64,000 bases of DNA from Gammaproteobacteria bacterium (GCA_025359565.1 JANYFY010000017.1:51813-115812); one strand, 5' to 3'. Numbered from the stretch's first letter, positions 43,621 through 53,031 are shown. Notes: generated from the sequence alone by a model not told the origin. Numbers and translations are program-made.

Positions 43621-45410
43621 TTAGCTATTTTCGATCTGCCAATGCCAGTGTTTTGCCTGACATAAATTTCATTCCACATTTGTTCCGCGCGCCGGTCGCG
43701 GGATAAAAACGAACCCAAAATGACGGCTAAAAAACCTAACGGGATGGAGATAATTCCAGGATTTCGTAATTGCCAAAGCGGCGCTTCCAAACCCATGAAC
43801 GAAGTCTCAACATTTTCCCATTTCTTTAAATCCTCATGTGCTTTTGCAATCGCCCTATCGAGCACGGCGAGTTGGTTCGCATCGGTGGTAGCTGCGCGTT
43901 TGACGACTTGTGTCACTAGTATTTTATGAGCTGCGGCTTTGACCGCTTTGGGGTAAGTAAGATTCGGCGATACCAAAGTTAGCCCTATGGCTACAACGGT
44001 GCCTACGAGCATGCCTGAGACGACACCGCTGGTGTTGCAGCGTTTCCAGTACAGCGTCAATAGGATGCAGGGAAAGTTTGCGCTGGCGGCGACCGCAAAT
44101 GCCAAACCTACCAGCACTGCTACATTTTGGCCTTTGGCGACGATGCCTATCGCGATGGAAAGTGTGCCGACAATAACGGTTGCGACTCGTGCCGCTTTGA
44201 TTTGTGCGATGGGTGAGACCGGTCGACCTTCGTGAATGACTCCCACATATAGATCATGGGCCATAGCGGAAGCCGCTGCGAGCACTAAGCCCGCAACTAC
44301 TGCCACAATAGTGGCAAAAGCTACGGCTGAGACAAAGGCCAGTAAGAAATTTCCCATCGGTGAATTGGCGCCGCCACCTATGTATTGGGCCAGAAGGGGT
44401 GCTGCCATATTGCCTCCGGCGTCGATGGCCACAATATTCGCGGGACCTACATGTTTAGCGGCGCCGAATCCCAGAATTAGGGTCAACACATAAAAACCCC
44501 CAATAATGCCCATAGCCCACAACACGGAGCGACGGGCGGCCTGGGCCGAGGCCACAGTGAAAAATCGCATCATGATATGCGGTAAACCGGCGGTGCCAAA
44601 TACCAAAGCCATGCCGAGGCTGATTTGGTCAATGGGTGCCTTTAAATACAAACCCGGCTCTAAAAAACGCTGTCCAAGTTCAGCGCCAGTCATTGATTTG
44701 GCGGGATCGCCTAACAACACGGCGACGCGTGCCTGGATTTTCGGATCGGATACTACGTCGCTCAGAAATCCAGGCAGTGAAAACCCGTAGGGTGCCCATA
44801 CCAAGGCTACAATAATAAATGACGCAACAACCAATAGTACGGCCTTTATAATCTGCACCCAGGTAGTGGCCACCATCCCACCGAATAGAACGTACACTAA
44901 CATTAGGGTGCCGACGCCGATCACGGAAGTCTCGTAGTCGATACCGATCAAGGTTTTTACCAATACACCCCCACCAACCATTTGTGCGGTGAGATAGATA
45001 GTCGATACGGTAATCACTGAAAACGCGCCTGCGATTCGCGTCTTCTTCGGGTTATTCCGGTAGGCTAAAATATCCGTGAGGGTATAGCGCCCTATATTAC
45101 GACAGGGCTCGGCAATCAAAAGTAAGACTGTGATATAAGCCATCAAAAATCCGACGGAATACATGAAGCCGTCGTACCCATACAGCGAAATCAAACCGGC
45201 AATACCCAAAAATGACGCTGCCGAGAGGTAGTCGCCGGCAATGGCCCAACCGTTTTGCAGTCCAGAAACTACGCCGCCCGCAGTGTAAAAATCAGAGGCG
45301 GATCGGACTCGCTTAGATGCCAAGTAGGTGACATACATGGTAATGGCAATCACAATCGAGAATACCGTGAAAGTTAGCCATCGGTAGTTATCGCTCACAC
45401 CCCCGCTCAT
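43614..45410 (-). CDS. actP: Sodium:solute symporter, acetate permease (ActP) type
   Basis: A 598-residue membrane protein with about thirteen hydrophobic segments. The start has ASDFYTAGGVVSGLQNGWAI and DYLSAASFLGIAGLI, the sodium:solute symporter signature of the ActP branch. FGTAGLPHIMMRFFTV in the middle also matches. A longer inserted loop near residues 485-530 (LVTQVVKRAATTDANQL) is typical of the larger cation/acetate subgroup. Its ATG overlaps the stop of the DUF485 gene. It would take up acetate or a related short carboxylate. No acs gene adjoins it. Confidence 0.88.
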   Translation of the reverse strand: MSGGVSDNYRWLTFTVFSIVIAITMYVTYLASKRVRSASDFYTAGGVVSGLQNGWAIAGDYLSAASFLGIAGLISLYGYDGFMYSVGFLMAYITVLLLIAEPCRNIGRYTLTDILAYRNNPKKTRIAGAFSVITVSTIYLTAQMVGGGVLVKTLIGIDYETSVIGVGTLMLVYVLFGGMVATTWVQIIKAVLLVVASFIIVALVWAPYGFSLPGFLSDVVSDPKIQARVAVLLGDPAKSMTGAELGQRFLEPGLYLKAPIDQISLGMALVFGTAGLPHIMMRFFTVASAQAARRSVLWAMGIIGGFYVLTLILGFGAAKHVGPANIVAIDAGGNMAAPLLAQYIGGGANSPMGNFLLAFVSAVAFATIVAVVAGLVLAAASAMAHDLYVGVIHEGRPVSPIAQIKAARVATVIVGTLSIAIGIVAKGQNVAVLVGLAFAVAASANFPCILLTLYWKRCNTSGVVSGMLVGTVVAIGLTLVSPNLTYPKAVKAAAHKILVTQVVKRAATTDANQLAVLDRAIAKAHEDLKKWENVETSFMGLEAPLWQLRNPGIISIPLGFLAVILGSFLSRDRRAEQMWNEIYVRQNTGIGRSKIANQ

Positions 45411-45727
45411 AATTTCCTCGCGTACTCGCCCGCGATAGCGGCGGCGAGTGGATCAAATTCTTGCCCCGCGCGCCGTGAGTAAGTCCATGCTATCGCCCAT
45501 GCCGCCACGAATTCACTGAGGGCAAATAGTAATCCTATATTGACGACCCCCCACACTCGTATTTTAAAAAACGGCTGATAATAAGCAGCCCCGATAGGCA
45601 GTAAAAAATAGTATAAGACTGAAAATGCCATGAGCCCGAACAAGAATCGTGACTTACGCCGGTGGAGGACTACGAAGCGTGGGTCGCTAACAATAGCGTC
45701 CCAGTCAACATCTTCGTTTGGTGACAT
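45407..45727 (-). CDS. DUF485 family membrane protein (YjcH-like)
   Basis: A 106-residue protein with two membrane helices (FGLMAFSVLYYFLLPIGAAY and VVNIGLLFALSEFVAAWAIA) and the FVVLHRRKSRF start of the family. It overlaps actP by 4 bp, the standard yjcH-actP arrangement. Its role is unclear; a helper of the symporter is likely. Confidence 0.88.
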   Translation of the reverse strand: MSPNEDVDWDAIVSDPRFVVLHRRKSRFLFGLMAFSVLYYFLLPIGAAYYQPFFKIRVWGVVNIGLLFALSEFVAAWAIAWTYSRRAGQEFDPLAAAIAGEYARKL

Positions 45728-45798
45728 TATTTTACTCCATTCGGCGGCATCGCGATTCTGTGGCGTAGGGGTGAAGATTTAAGTATCGACCTGTAGCG

Positions 45799-45804
45799 TA
45801 TACT
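45799..45804 (+). promoter_or_regulatory. Candidate -10 box of the amidohydrolase gene
   Basis: TATACT lies 41 nt before the ATG at 45846, which has a strong GGAAGG site. The best -35 at the right distance (GATTTA) is poor. Confidence 0.3.
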
Positions 45805-45845
45805 AATCTAGTCAAAGTTAAATTTGAGGAAAGGAAGGGTAAATC

Positions 45846-47159
45846 ATGCGGATGTTTTGCATTTTTTCGGTTTTAGTAAATCTTGTTCTCAACTGCGCGC
45901 ACGCGCAAACACCGGTTTCAGATTTGCTGACCATCATCCGCGCGGGGTCGCTTGTCGATGCGAAAAATGGTCTTGTTAAGCATAATCAATTGATTTTTGT
46001 ACGAGGTGCTCGCGTCGAGCGGGTCGTCGATGGCGCTACTGTCATACCTGGAGGTGTACAGGTAGTCGACTTGTCCAGTGCAACGGTGTTACCGGGCTTA
46101 ATTGATTCACATACCCACCTTTTTTTGTGGGGCGAAGATCCTGCTAAGGGCGGTTACGATGCCAATATATTAAATGCTGGAATTTCATTGCGAGCAGCGC
46201 GGGCAACCTATGCTGCGAGGAGAGCATTGGATCAGGGGTTTACATCGATTCGTGATGTTGAAACCGAAGGTGCGGGTTATGGTGATATTGAAATTAAACA
46301 GGCCATCGACGAGGGAACAATTCCAGGGCCACGGATTTTCGGCGCGACTCGCGGAATTTCGACGACTGGAGGTTACGATTTAGAAGGGTATGCCCCTGAG
46401 TTGACCCTACCCAAGGGCGTACAAATTATTGACGGACCCGTGGAAGCCCGCAAGGCTGCTCGCGAGCAATTAGATCACGGTGCGGATTGGTTGAAGGTTT
46501 ACATGACGCATCGATCTTGGTTGGGTAAAGAAGGCCAATTGGTATCGCAACCGACACTCACCGTAGAGGAATTGAAGGCTATTGTGGATGAGGCGCATGG
46601 TTGGGGAAAGCGCGTTGCATGCCATGCCTATAACGGCATCGGTTTGCAACGCGCCCTAGATGGTGGTTGTGATTCGATCGAGCATGGGCTCGATATGACG
46701 GATTCACAGATTTCACAAATGATGCGTCAGGGTACTTGGTATTGCCCAACCTTGGCGGTGTATTACTTGGATTGGGCACCGGAAAACACCGCTGAGGGTA
46801 AGCGTGATCGACTCCGAACAAGCTTGCATGAGGTGTCCTTTCGTAAGGCATTACATCAGAAAATTAAAATTGTATTTGGCACTGATATGGGTGGGATTCC
46901 TTGGCAACAACCTATTGCGCAAGAATTTAGTCGAATGACGCAATTGGGCATGACCCCCATGGATGCCATTCAATCAGCGACATCTCGCGCAGCAGAAATG
47001 TTGGATGCGCGCGGCGAATTGGGTGTTATCGAACCGGGTGCTTACGCTGACATTATTGCCGTAAGCGGTGATCCGTTAACGAATATCGCCGAACTGGAAC
47101 ATGTCAAATTCGTGATGAAGAATGGAGTGACGATTCGCAATGATTTGTTAAAGAATTGA
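45846..47159 (+). CDS. Exported metal-dependent amidohydrolase
   Basis: A 437-residue amidohydrolase-superfamily enzyme with a signal peptide (FCIFSVLVNLVLNCAHA). The metal site is complete: the HxH pair in LIDSHTHLF, a lysine in ADWLKVYMTH, His in VACHAYN, His in IEHGLDMTD and Asp in VFGTDMGG. The end (EPGAYADIIAVSGDPLTNI) is typical of the imidazolonepropionase-like/Xaa-Pro dipeptidase-like branch. The substrate, perhaps a dipeptide or lactone in the periplasm, is unknown. GGAAGG precedes the ATG. Confidence 0.87.
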   Translation: MRMFCIFSVLVNLVLNCAHAQTPVSDLLTIIRAGSLVDAKNGLVKHNQLIFVRGARVERVVDGATVIPGGVQVVDLSSATVLPGLIDSHTHLFLWGEDPAKGGYDANILNAGISLRAARATYAARRALDQGFTSIRDVETEGAGYGDIEIKQAIDEGTIPGPRIFGATRGISTTGGYDLEGYAPELTLPKGVQIIDGPVEARKAAREQLDHGADWLKVYMTHRSWLGKEGQLVSQPTLTVEELKAIVDEAHGWGKRVACHAYNGIGLQRALDGGCDSIEHGLDMTDSQISQMMRQGTWYCPTLAVYYLDWAPENTAEGKRDRLRTSLHEVSFRKALHQKIKIVFGTDMGGIPWQQPIAQEFSRMTQLGMTPMDAIQSATSRAAEMLDARGELGVIEPGAYADIIAVSGDPLTNIAELEHVKFVMKNGVTIRNDLLKN

Positions 47160-47167
47160 CGATTTTC

Positions 47168-47956
47168 TTAGGCTTGCAGATAACCACGTAGGCCTGAGCT
47201 CTCTACCGCGATAAATTGAGTCTTGTACAAAATCGATAAATTTTCTGCTGTAAGAGTTTCGGCGACTGTGCCGTAGTTCCAGAGGCCGTCTTCGCCAATA
47301 AGTAAGGCGTGATCGGCAAAGCGCACGGCAAGGTTCGCATCATGCAGCGTAGCAATGACCGCAGCACCCTCATCGGCGCGTCTACGCAATAGCGTAAGAG
47401 CCTCGCGCTGGTGCTGGGGATCGAGCTGATTGGTAGGCTCATCGAGTAAGTATATTTTAGGGCTCTGCGCGATTACAGCGGCTAGTGCGGCGCGCCGCCG
47501 TTCGCCACCGGACAGGGTCAAGATTTCTCGATTTTCGTATCCTGCAAGGCCAACAGAGGCGAGCGCACTCAATGCTATAGCCTTATCCGTGGCACTTTCC
47601 CACTGCCAGCGCGCGACATGTGGATGTCGTCCTAGTAATACTGTTTCAATTACGGTTGCTGGAAAAGGATCCTCTATGTTTTGTGGCAGTAGGGCCAGCG
47701 TGCGTGCCAGAGCGCGTCGCGGCCATTCAGCCAAGGGGCGACCTGCTACGAATATTTCGCCTCCAGAGGACGCGCGTAGGCCGGCGAAGGTATGCAATGA
47801 AAGACTTTTGCCACAACCATTTTGACCCAATATGGCAAGTACTGATCCTGGTCTGACTTGTAAATCAAGCTGTCGTACGAGTACTCTCGTCTGGATACGA
47901 ACCTGCAAATTGCGACATTCAAGAAGCGGTTGGGTAACCGCGCTTTTAAGACTCAC
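47168..47956 (-). CDS. ABC transporter ATP-binding protein, BtuD/FecE type
   Basis: A 262-residue ATPase. Walker A is LGQNGCGKS, the Q-loop lies in LALLPQNIEDPFP, the signature is LSGGERRR, Walker B is IYLLDEPTNQLD, and the H-loop is ATLHDANLA. The sequence fits the family serving vitamin B12, heme or siderophore importers. The likely permease is at 50.9-51.9 kb, three genes away. The GTG at 47956 shares one base with the pdxH stop (TAGTG); a GTG at 47983 is the alternative. Confidence 0.87.
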   Translation of the reverse strand: MSLKSAVTQPLLECRNLQVRIQTRVLVRQLDLQVRPGSVLAILGQNGCGKSLSLHTFAGLRASSGGEIFVAGRPLAEWPRRALARTLALLPQNIEDPFPATVIETVLLGRHPHVARWQWESATDKAIALSALASVGLAGYENREILTLSGGERRRAALAAVIAQSPKIYLLDEPTNQLDPQHQREALTLLRRRADEGAAVIATLHDANLAVRFADHALLIGEDGLWNYGTVAETLTAENLSILYKTQFIAVESSGLRGYLQA

Positions 47957-48651
47957 TAGGGCTGCAAACGCATAACCGACCACTCTTCACCACGCGCTCG
48001 ACCGGCTTCGGGTGAGCGTGTCCATCGAGCGCGATCATGGAGTCGGTAAGCCCCTTCGACCCATAATTCCACCGCTTCCACTCGAAGACTATATCCGCCC
48101 CAATAATCGGGTCGCGGAATATCTGTACCTGGTGCAGGTTCTGGCGACCCTGGACCTGCGTAGGGAATTCCAAAACGAGCCGCCGCCTGGCTTAGCTGGT
48201 CTGCGAGGGTACGGCCAGTGGGGAGCGCTGCGCTTTGTTGGCTAGCCCAAGCTCCCAAGCGACTAAGCCAGGGTCGACGGCTAAAATAGGCGTCATTTTC
48301 GCTGTCTGTGAATTGTTCCACCTGTCCTTCAGCGCGGACTTGACGGTGACGATGATCCCAATGAAATACCAATGCGGCGCGCGGATTTGCGGCTAACTCA
48401 CGCCCTTTTCGCGATTGGTAGTTAGTTACGAAAGTGATGATACCGGGTTGCGGAATAATGCCCTTACAAAGGACCACTCGCGCTGAGGGCTGTCCGAATG
48501 CATCAACGGTCGCTAGTACCATAGCATCTGGATTCGGTTGCCGCGCTTCGCGAATGGCTTGTTCCAGCCATTCTTGCACTAGGGCGAGCGGATTCGTAGG
48601 GAGCGGGTCGGGCAGTGCCTGAATAGGCAGGATATGAGACGTTGAATTCAT
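47956..48651 (-). CDS. pdxH: Pyridoxamine 5'-phosphate oxidase
   Basis: A 231-residue FMN enzyme that oxidises pyridoxine or pyridoxamine phosphate to PLP. The FMN-binding ARVVLCKGI and TNYQSRKGRELAANP, AALVFHWDHRHRQVRAEG, FSRRPWLSRLGAWASQQS and the C-terminal RPDYWGGYSLRVEAVELW all match; the usual final R-x-H-R-R segment is altered here (RGEEWSVMRLQP in place of a W..RL.P ending is normal). It is coupled to the downstream ABC gene. Confidence 0.93.
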   Translation of the reverse strand: MNSTSHILPIQALPDPLPTNPLALVQEWLEQAIREARQPNPDAMVLATVDAFGQPSARVVLCKGIIPQPGIITFVTNYQSRKGRELAANPRAALVFHWDHRHRQVRAEGQVEQFTDSENDAYFSRRPWLSRLGAWASQQSAALPTGRTLADQLSQAAARFGIPYAGPGSPEPAPGTDIPRPDYWGGYSLRVEAVELWVEGAYRLHDRARWTRSPEAGRARGEEWSVMRLQP

Positions 48652-48730
48652 AGGCTGATGTTATCCGGCGCAGCGGTCGAAGTCATCTTATCGCTTGCGG
48701 TAGTGGTTGCTGCACGTTAAGTTGTATGCC

Positions 48731-49834
48731 ATGAGTTTGGATGAATTGCGTATTTCACTGACCGAATTAGACGTCCAACTCGTGGAGTTAGTAGCGCAAC
48801 GCCAAGCCTTAAGCGAGCAAGTGGCGATCGCTAAACGGTCCCTTGGGCGCGCGACTCGAGATTTTGCGAGAGAGCGCGAAGTCATCGTGCGCGGACGCGA
48901 TACCGCTACTCGTTTAGGAGTTTCCCCAGCTCTAGTGGAATCCCTACTGCGGCAATTGATCGAATCATCGTTGACTACTCAGGAACAGGCACGCGTCGCC
49001 GCTCAAGCGCACGGTAGCGGCAAACGCGCCTTGGTGCTGGGTGGGCGCGGCAAGATGGGTGCATGGTTTGCCGAATTCCTTGCATCCCAGGGTTTCAGCG
49101 TGTGTATTGCCGATCCCGCTGGCTCGTTAGTCGGCTTTGAGACGTTACATGACTGGAAAAAGGATAAGTTAGACTTTGATTTGATCGTGCTGGCTACGCC
49201 CTTGGGTATTACCGTCCCGCTGATGCAGGGTTTAGCGCAGCGCGTCCCACGTGGGCTAATATTCGATTTAGGCTCGCTTAAAACGCCGCTGCGCGCGGGT
49301 CTGGCCGCGCTAGTAGCAGCGGGCTGTAAAGTGACTTCCGTGCATCCTATGTTTGGTCCCGATACAGAATTATTGTCGGGGCGACATGTGATTTTTATTG
49401 ATTTGGGCAATGCCGCCGCTTTATCCGAGGCTCAAGAGTTGTTTGCGTCCACGATGGCGGAGCGGGTTGTTATGGGGTTAGATGAACACGACCGATTGAT
49501 TGCCTATGTGTTGGGGCTATCGCATGCGCTTAACATAGCGTTTTTTACTGCGCTGGCCGAAAGTGGTGAAGCGGCTCCGCGTCTAGCGCGTCTTTCGAGC
49601 ACGACCTTTGATGCACAAATGGATGTTGCTGCCCGAGTCGCGGCTGAGAGTCCAGATCTGTATTTTGAAATTCAAAGCCTTAACGAATATGGTGGTGAAT
49701 CCTTGCGCGCGCTACAGGAAGCTGTGGCGCGATTGGTGACGGCGGTAGGGCTCAAGAATTCAGACGACTTCACAACCCTGATGCAACGTGGAAGACACTA
49801 CTTTGAGGGTAGAGCTGCGGTGCGCGTCATTTGA
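48731..49834 (+). CDS. tyrA: Bifunctional chorismate mutase/prephenate dehydrogenase
   Basis: A 367-residue T-protein for tyrosine synthesis. The N-terminal AroQ mutase domain (residues 1 to about 90) starts MSLDELRISLTELDVQLVEL with the basic residues in AKRSLGRATRDFAREREV. The dehydrogenase domain has the NAD loop VLGGRGKMGAWFAEF, DLGSLKTPL, VHPMFGPDTELL, and YVLGLSHALNIAFF. E. coli TyrA is 373 residues. I chose the ATG at 48731, which places the mutase helix at the start; a TTG at 48707 adds eight unrelated residues. Confidence 0.92.
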   Translation: MSLDELRISLTELDVQLVELVAQRQALSEQVAIAKRSLGRATRDFAREREVIVRGRDTATRLGVSPALVESLLRQLIESSLTTQEQARVAAQAHGSGKRALVLGGRGKMGAWFAEFLASQGFSVCIADPAGSLVGFETLHDWKKDKLDFDLIVLATPLGITVPLMQGLAQRVPRGLIFDLGSLKTPLRAGLAALVAAGCKVTSVHPMFGPDTELLSGRHVIFIDLGNAAALSEAQELFASTMAERVVMGLDEHDRLIAYVLGLSHALNIAFFTALAESGEAAPRLARLSSTTFDAQMDVAARVAAESPDLYFEIQSLNEYGGESLRALQEAVARLVTAVGLKNSDDFTTLMQRGRHYFEGRAAVRVI

Positions 49835-49859
49835 TCGTTCGCGTAAAGGCTTGAACTTT

Positions 49860-50951
49860 ATGGGTGAATCGCCGATGGGAATTGTGGAATTAAAACAGCA
49901 TCTTAAGGAATTGACAGACCAAGCAGCGCACAATGATGGGATTCTAAAACGCGCTCAGGCGCGTGAATTATTGTTGTTGCGGGCTGATAGTTTGGGATCA
50001 TTGCTGCGTGTGTTGGTGGAAGGTCTGCGTGAGTCTCATTCGCTTGAGGCTACTGGCGTAGTGATGCTAGATCCCCATCACGAAATTCGACATTTGTTGG
50101 CGGCGAACGGCGAACGCCCGGAAGATTTTAAGCAGATACTGTTTGTTGATTCGCTGACAGGACAAGCGCCGCAATTGTCAGCATTGCGTAGACCCTGGCT
50201 CGGAGCTTACGCAATGGCGGAGCATGGTTTGCTATTTCCAGGTGTCGGGCACTTAAAGAGCGTGGCTTTAGTGCCGTTGTTGCGCAAGGATAAGGCCACT
50301 GCAGTGTTGTGCTTCGGTAGCACCGAAACCGGCCGATTTACACGCCATCACGGCACGGATTTTCTGGCGCATTTGGGTGCGGTTGCCGCCGTGTGTCTGG
50401 AGAATGCGATTAATCGCGCGCGTTTGTTGCGCGCTGGTATTACTGATTTTTTGACCGGGTGGCACAATCGGCGTTATTTGCAACAACGTCTCAAGGAGGA
50501 GTTGGCGCGCGCACAACGGCATGCGGCTTCAATTAGCTGCCTAATGATTGATATTGACCATTTTAAAAATATTAACGATGGCTATGGTCACCTGATTGGC
50601 GATAATGCCCTTAAAGAAGTTGCGTTACGAGTTGAAAGTCAAATACGCAGTATGGATACCGCTGCGCGATTCGGTGGTGATGAATTTGCAATTATTTTGC
50701 CAGAGGCCTCGGTCGCCGCCGCGGCCACGCTGGCAGAACGAATACGGGATAATATTGCGGCGCGGCCGTTTGTTTTGGCAGAGCAAATTACCCGACATCT
50801 GAGCGTCTCGATCGGTGTAGCGGCGGTATCTCCCGGGCGTCACGAGACTGATCTAAAAGCGCTCGCGGACCGCTTGTTGGCTGATGCGGATGCCGCACTG
50901 TATCGAGCCAAAGCGCTTGGCCGTAATCGCGTGCAAGCGGGAACCGGCTAA
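49860..50951 (+). CDS. Diguanylate cyclase with N-terminal DUF484/GAF-like domain
   Basis: A 363-residue soluble protein. The first ~200 residues resemble the GAF-like DUF484 fold (RELLLLRADSLGSLLRVLVE, SVALVPLLRKDKATAVLCFG). The C-terminal cyclase has DFLTGWHNRRYLQQRL, CLMIDIDHFKNINDGYGH and an intact GGDEF (272-276 in RFGGDEFAII). An RxxD inhibitory site (RSMD, 263-266) is five residues before it, so product feedback is likely. The ATG at 49860 has AAAGG upstream; an earlier GTG lies inside tyrA. It follows tyrA closely and converges on the BtuC-type gene with a 4-bp overlap. Confidence 0.87.
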   Translation: MGESPMGIVELKQHLKELTDQAAHNDGILKRAQARELLLLRADSLGSLLRVLVEGLRESHSLEATGVVMLDPHHEIRHLLAANGERPEDFKQILFVDSLTGQAPQLSALRRPWLGAYAMAEHGLLFPGVGHLKSVALVPLLRKDKATAVLCFGSTETGRFTRHHGTDFLAHLGAVAAVCLENAINRARLLRAGITDFLTGWHNRRYLQQRLKEELARAQRHAASISCLMIDIDHFKNINDGYGHLIGDNALKEVALRVESQIRSMDTAARFGGDEFAIILPEASVAAAATLAERIRDNIAARPFVLAEQITRHLSVSIGVAAVSPGRHETDLKALADRLLADADAALYRAKALGRNRVQAGTG

Positions 50952-51925
50952 CCCGTAACGCGACGTTCGCGCTGCATCAGAAGCAGGAAGAGAGGAACGC
51001 CGACTAATGCGGTAAGAGCTCCTACCGGAAGTTGGCGGGGTGCGGCGATGGTACGAGCTAAAGTATCGGCAAGGGTTAATAGACTGCCGCCTAACAGCAC
51101 AGAGGCGGGAACGACGATACGATGATTACTTCCTGCGATAAGCCGTACCAAGTGCGGTGTGACAAGGCCAATGAATCCAATGCCACCCGCAGTGACGACG
51201 GCGCTAGCGGTGAGAACTGCTGTGGCAATGAATAAAACGACGCGAACCGGTACCAGCGCTACGCCAAGGGATTGAGATTCAATTTCGCCCCGTGCCATGA
51301 CATTTAAATTACGCGCACCTATGGTTGCGCAAGCGGCGGAGAATACCAGCAGTACGAACGCGGTAGGAGAAAAAGAGGCGAACGATAAATCGCCCATCAG
51401 CCAGAACAACATACCGCGTAAATGTGTTTCATCGCCAAGACTCAACATCAGGCCAACAATCGCAGTACATCCGGAGGCGACCACTACCCCGTTGAGCAAT
51501 AGTCGCTGCGGAGTCCAGCCGCCGCTGGCATGGGCCAGGGCAAAAACAAGAAGAGTGGCGCCCAAAGCACCCATGCCAGCGGCACCCTCAATTGCTACGC
51601 CGCCAAGCCCGAGAAGCATGGCACCCAGGGCGGCGATAGCTGCTCCTTGCGATATTCCCAGAACGAAAGGGTCTGCTAGGGGATTTCGTAGCAGGATTTG
51701 CATGAGCACGCCAGATAAGGCTAAAAGCCCTCCCGTGCTGAAGGCATTGAGGGCACGCGGCAGTCGCAGGTTCATCACAATTTCGCGGGTAATGGGTTCG
51801 TATCCGCCTATAAGCGATTTTAGTAGCATATCGAAGGAAACTGACGTGCTACCTACGGAAACCGCGGTCAGTAGGCTGAGTACGGCGATTAAACTTAAAA
51901 TGGGCAACAGGCGTCGAGCTTGCAT
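50948..51925 (-). CDS. BtuC/FecCD-family ABC transporter permease
   Basis: A 325-residue inner-membrane permease with about ten hydrophobic helices. LRLPRALNAFSTGGLLALSGVLMQILLRNPLADPFVLGIS is a hallmark of the family, as are GGIGFIGLVTPHLVRL and LPVGALTALVGVPLFLLLM. It probably pairs with the BtuD-type ATPase at 47.2 kb for B12, heme or siderophore uptake; no substrate-binding protein is visible between them. B12 is attractive given the B12-dependent reductase, but the sequence does not decide. Confidence 0.87.
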   Translation of the reverse strand: MQARRLLPILSLIAVLSLLTAVSVGSTSVSFDMLLKSLIGGYEPITREIVMNLRLPRALNAFSTGGLLALSGVLMQILLRNPLADPFVLGISQGAAIAALGAMLLGLGGVAIEGAAGMGALGATLLVFALAHASGGWTPQRLLLNGVVVASGCTAIVGLMLSLGDETHLRGMLFWLMGDLSFASFSPTAFVLLVFSAACATIGARNLNVMARGEIESQSLGVALVPVRVVLFIATAVLTASAVVTAGGIGFIGLVTPHLVRLIAGSNHRIVVPASVLLGGSLLTLADTLARTIAAPRQLPVGALTALVGVPLFLLLMQRERRVTG

Positions 51926-51991
51926 AAGCCCGATACCTTATGGCTCTTGAGCCTTCACCACAAGACCCCGGTGTTATGGAACAATGTCCGC

Positions 51992-52516
51992 ATGCAGCCT
52001 AAGGTGCCGACCGATTACATCGATAAAGACGGTTTCCGCGCTAATGTGGGAATTGTTCTCATGCGTGAGTCAGGGGAGCTATTCCTGGGGGGGCGCGTAG
52101 GGGGGCGAGGCTGGCAATTTCCTCAAGGTGGCGTGAATAGAGGCGAGCAGATCGAGCAGGCATTATTTCGTGAACTTAAGGAAGAAATTGGCTTAGAGCA
52201 ATCCGACGTGCAGGTTCTGGGTTCTACTCAAGGATGGTTGCGTTATCGCCTGCCCCGACAATATATCCGCGATCGATGTATCGGCCAAAAGCAACGTTGG
52301 TTTCTTTTGAAACTGTTGGCGGCAGAGTCGCGATTGCATTTCGATTCGACCGGCCAACCTGAATTTGACCGCTGGCGCTGGACAGATTATTGGACGCCGG
52401 TGCGCGAAGTAGTGCACTTTAAACGTCGAGTGTACGTTCGTGCTTTGCATGATCTCGGTAAATTACAATTTCCCGATGGGCTACCGGCTTACCCAGATTG
52501 GTGGTCCGAAATTTAG
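51992..52516 (+). CDS. rppH: RNA pyrophosphohydrolase
   Basis: A 174-residue Nudix enzyme that removes pyrophosphate from mRNA 5' ends and starts decay. It begins YIDKDGFRANVGIVLM; the Nudix box GGVNRGEQIEQALFRELKEEIG-type segment has all catalytic acids (REL..EE), and SWQFPQGG-like GWQFPQGG, WLRYRLPRQYIR and IGQKQRWFLLKL follow. I chose the ATG at 51992 to match family length; a start at 51920 would overlap the divergent permease gene. Confidence 0.93.
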   Translation: MQPKVPTDYIDKDGFRANVGIVLMRESGELFLGGRVGGRGWQFPQGGVNRGEQIEQALFRELKEEIGLEQSDVQVLGSTQGWLRYRLPRQYIRDRCIGQKQRWFLLKLLAAESRLHFDSTGQPEFDRWRWTDYWTPVREVVHFKRRVYVRALHDLGKLQFPDGLPAYPDWWSEI

Positions 52517-52536
52517 CACAGCTGTTGTCAGATTTT

Positions 52537-52953
52537 TTAAAAGGGCTTAACAATCGCGAGGATGATGATAGCGATCAAAAGAAGGGAGGGTACTTCGTTA
52601 AATGCGCGAAACCATTTGGCGCTCCGACTATTGCGATTTTCGGCAAACGCGCGCACCAATTTACCGCACAGGACATGATATGCAATCAACACCGCGACTA
52701 GCGCAAATTTGACTTGTAACCATGCCAGTTGTAAATATCCTGGAGCAGCGACGATCATGGAGATGCCGAACAGCAAGGTAGCCCCTGCACCTATATTCAT
52801 AAGTATAAATAATCGGCGTTCCATTATCTTGAAGCGATTACTGCTTACCAAATCCGTAGCATCAGCATGATAGACGAATAGTCGCGGAATATAAAAAAGT
52901 CCCGCAAACCAAGTGACCATGGCAATGACATGAAAGGCTTTAAGCCAGAGCAT
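52537..52953 (-). CDS. hemJ: Protoporphyrinogen IX oxidase HemJ
   Basis: A 138-residue membrane protein of the HemJ (UPF0093) family, the oxidase before ferrochelatase in heme synthesis in many bacteria. The start LWLKAFHVIAMVTWFAGLFYIPRLFVYH with the conserved histidine, FKIMERRLFILMNIGAGATL, and LAYHVLCGKLVRAFA-type IAYHVLCGKLVRAFAENR with RAFNEVPSLLLIAIIIL at the end fit well; four membrane helices are visible. Confidence 0.9.
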   Translation of the reverse strand: MLWLKAFHVIAMVTWFAGLFYIPRLFVYHADATDLVSSNRFKIMERRLFILMNIGAGATLLFGISMIVAAPGYLQLAWLQVKFALVAVLIAYHVLCGKLVRAFAENRNSRSAKWFRAFNEVPSLLLIAIIILAIVKPF

Positions 52954-53031
52954 GAGTTGTTCCTTGACGTTCGACGATTGATAATAGCGCGAGTTTGAGA
53001 ATTATCAGCGAATAATGACAGGAAGTATCTA

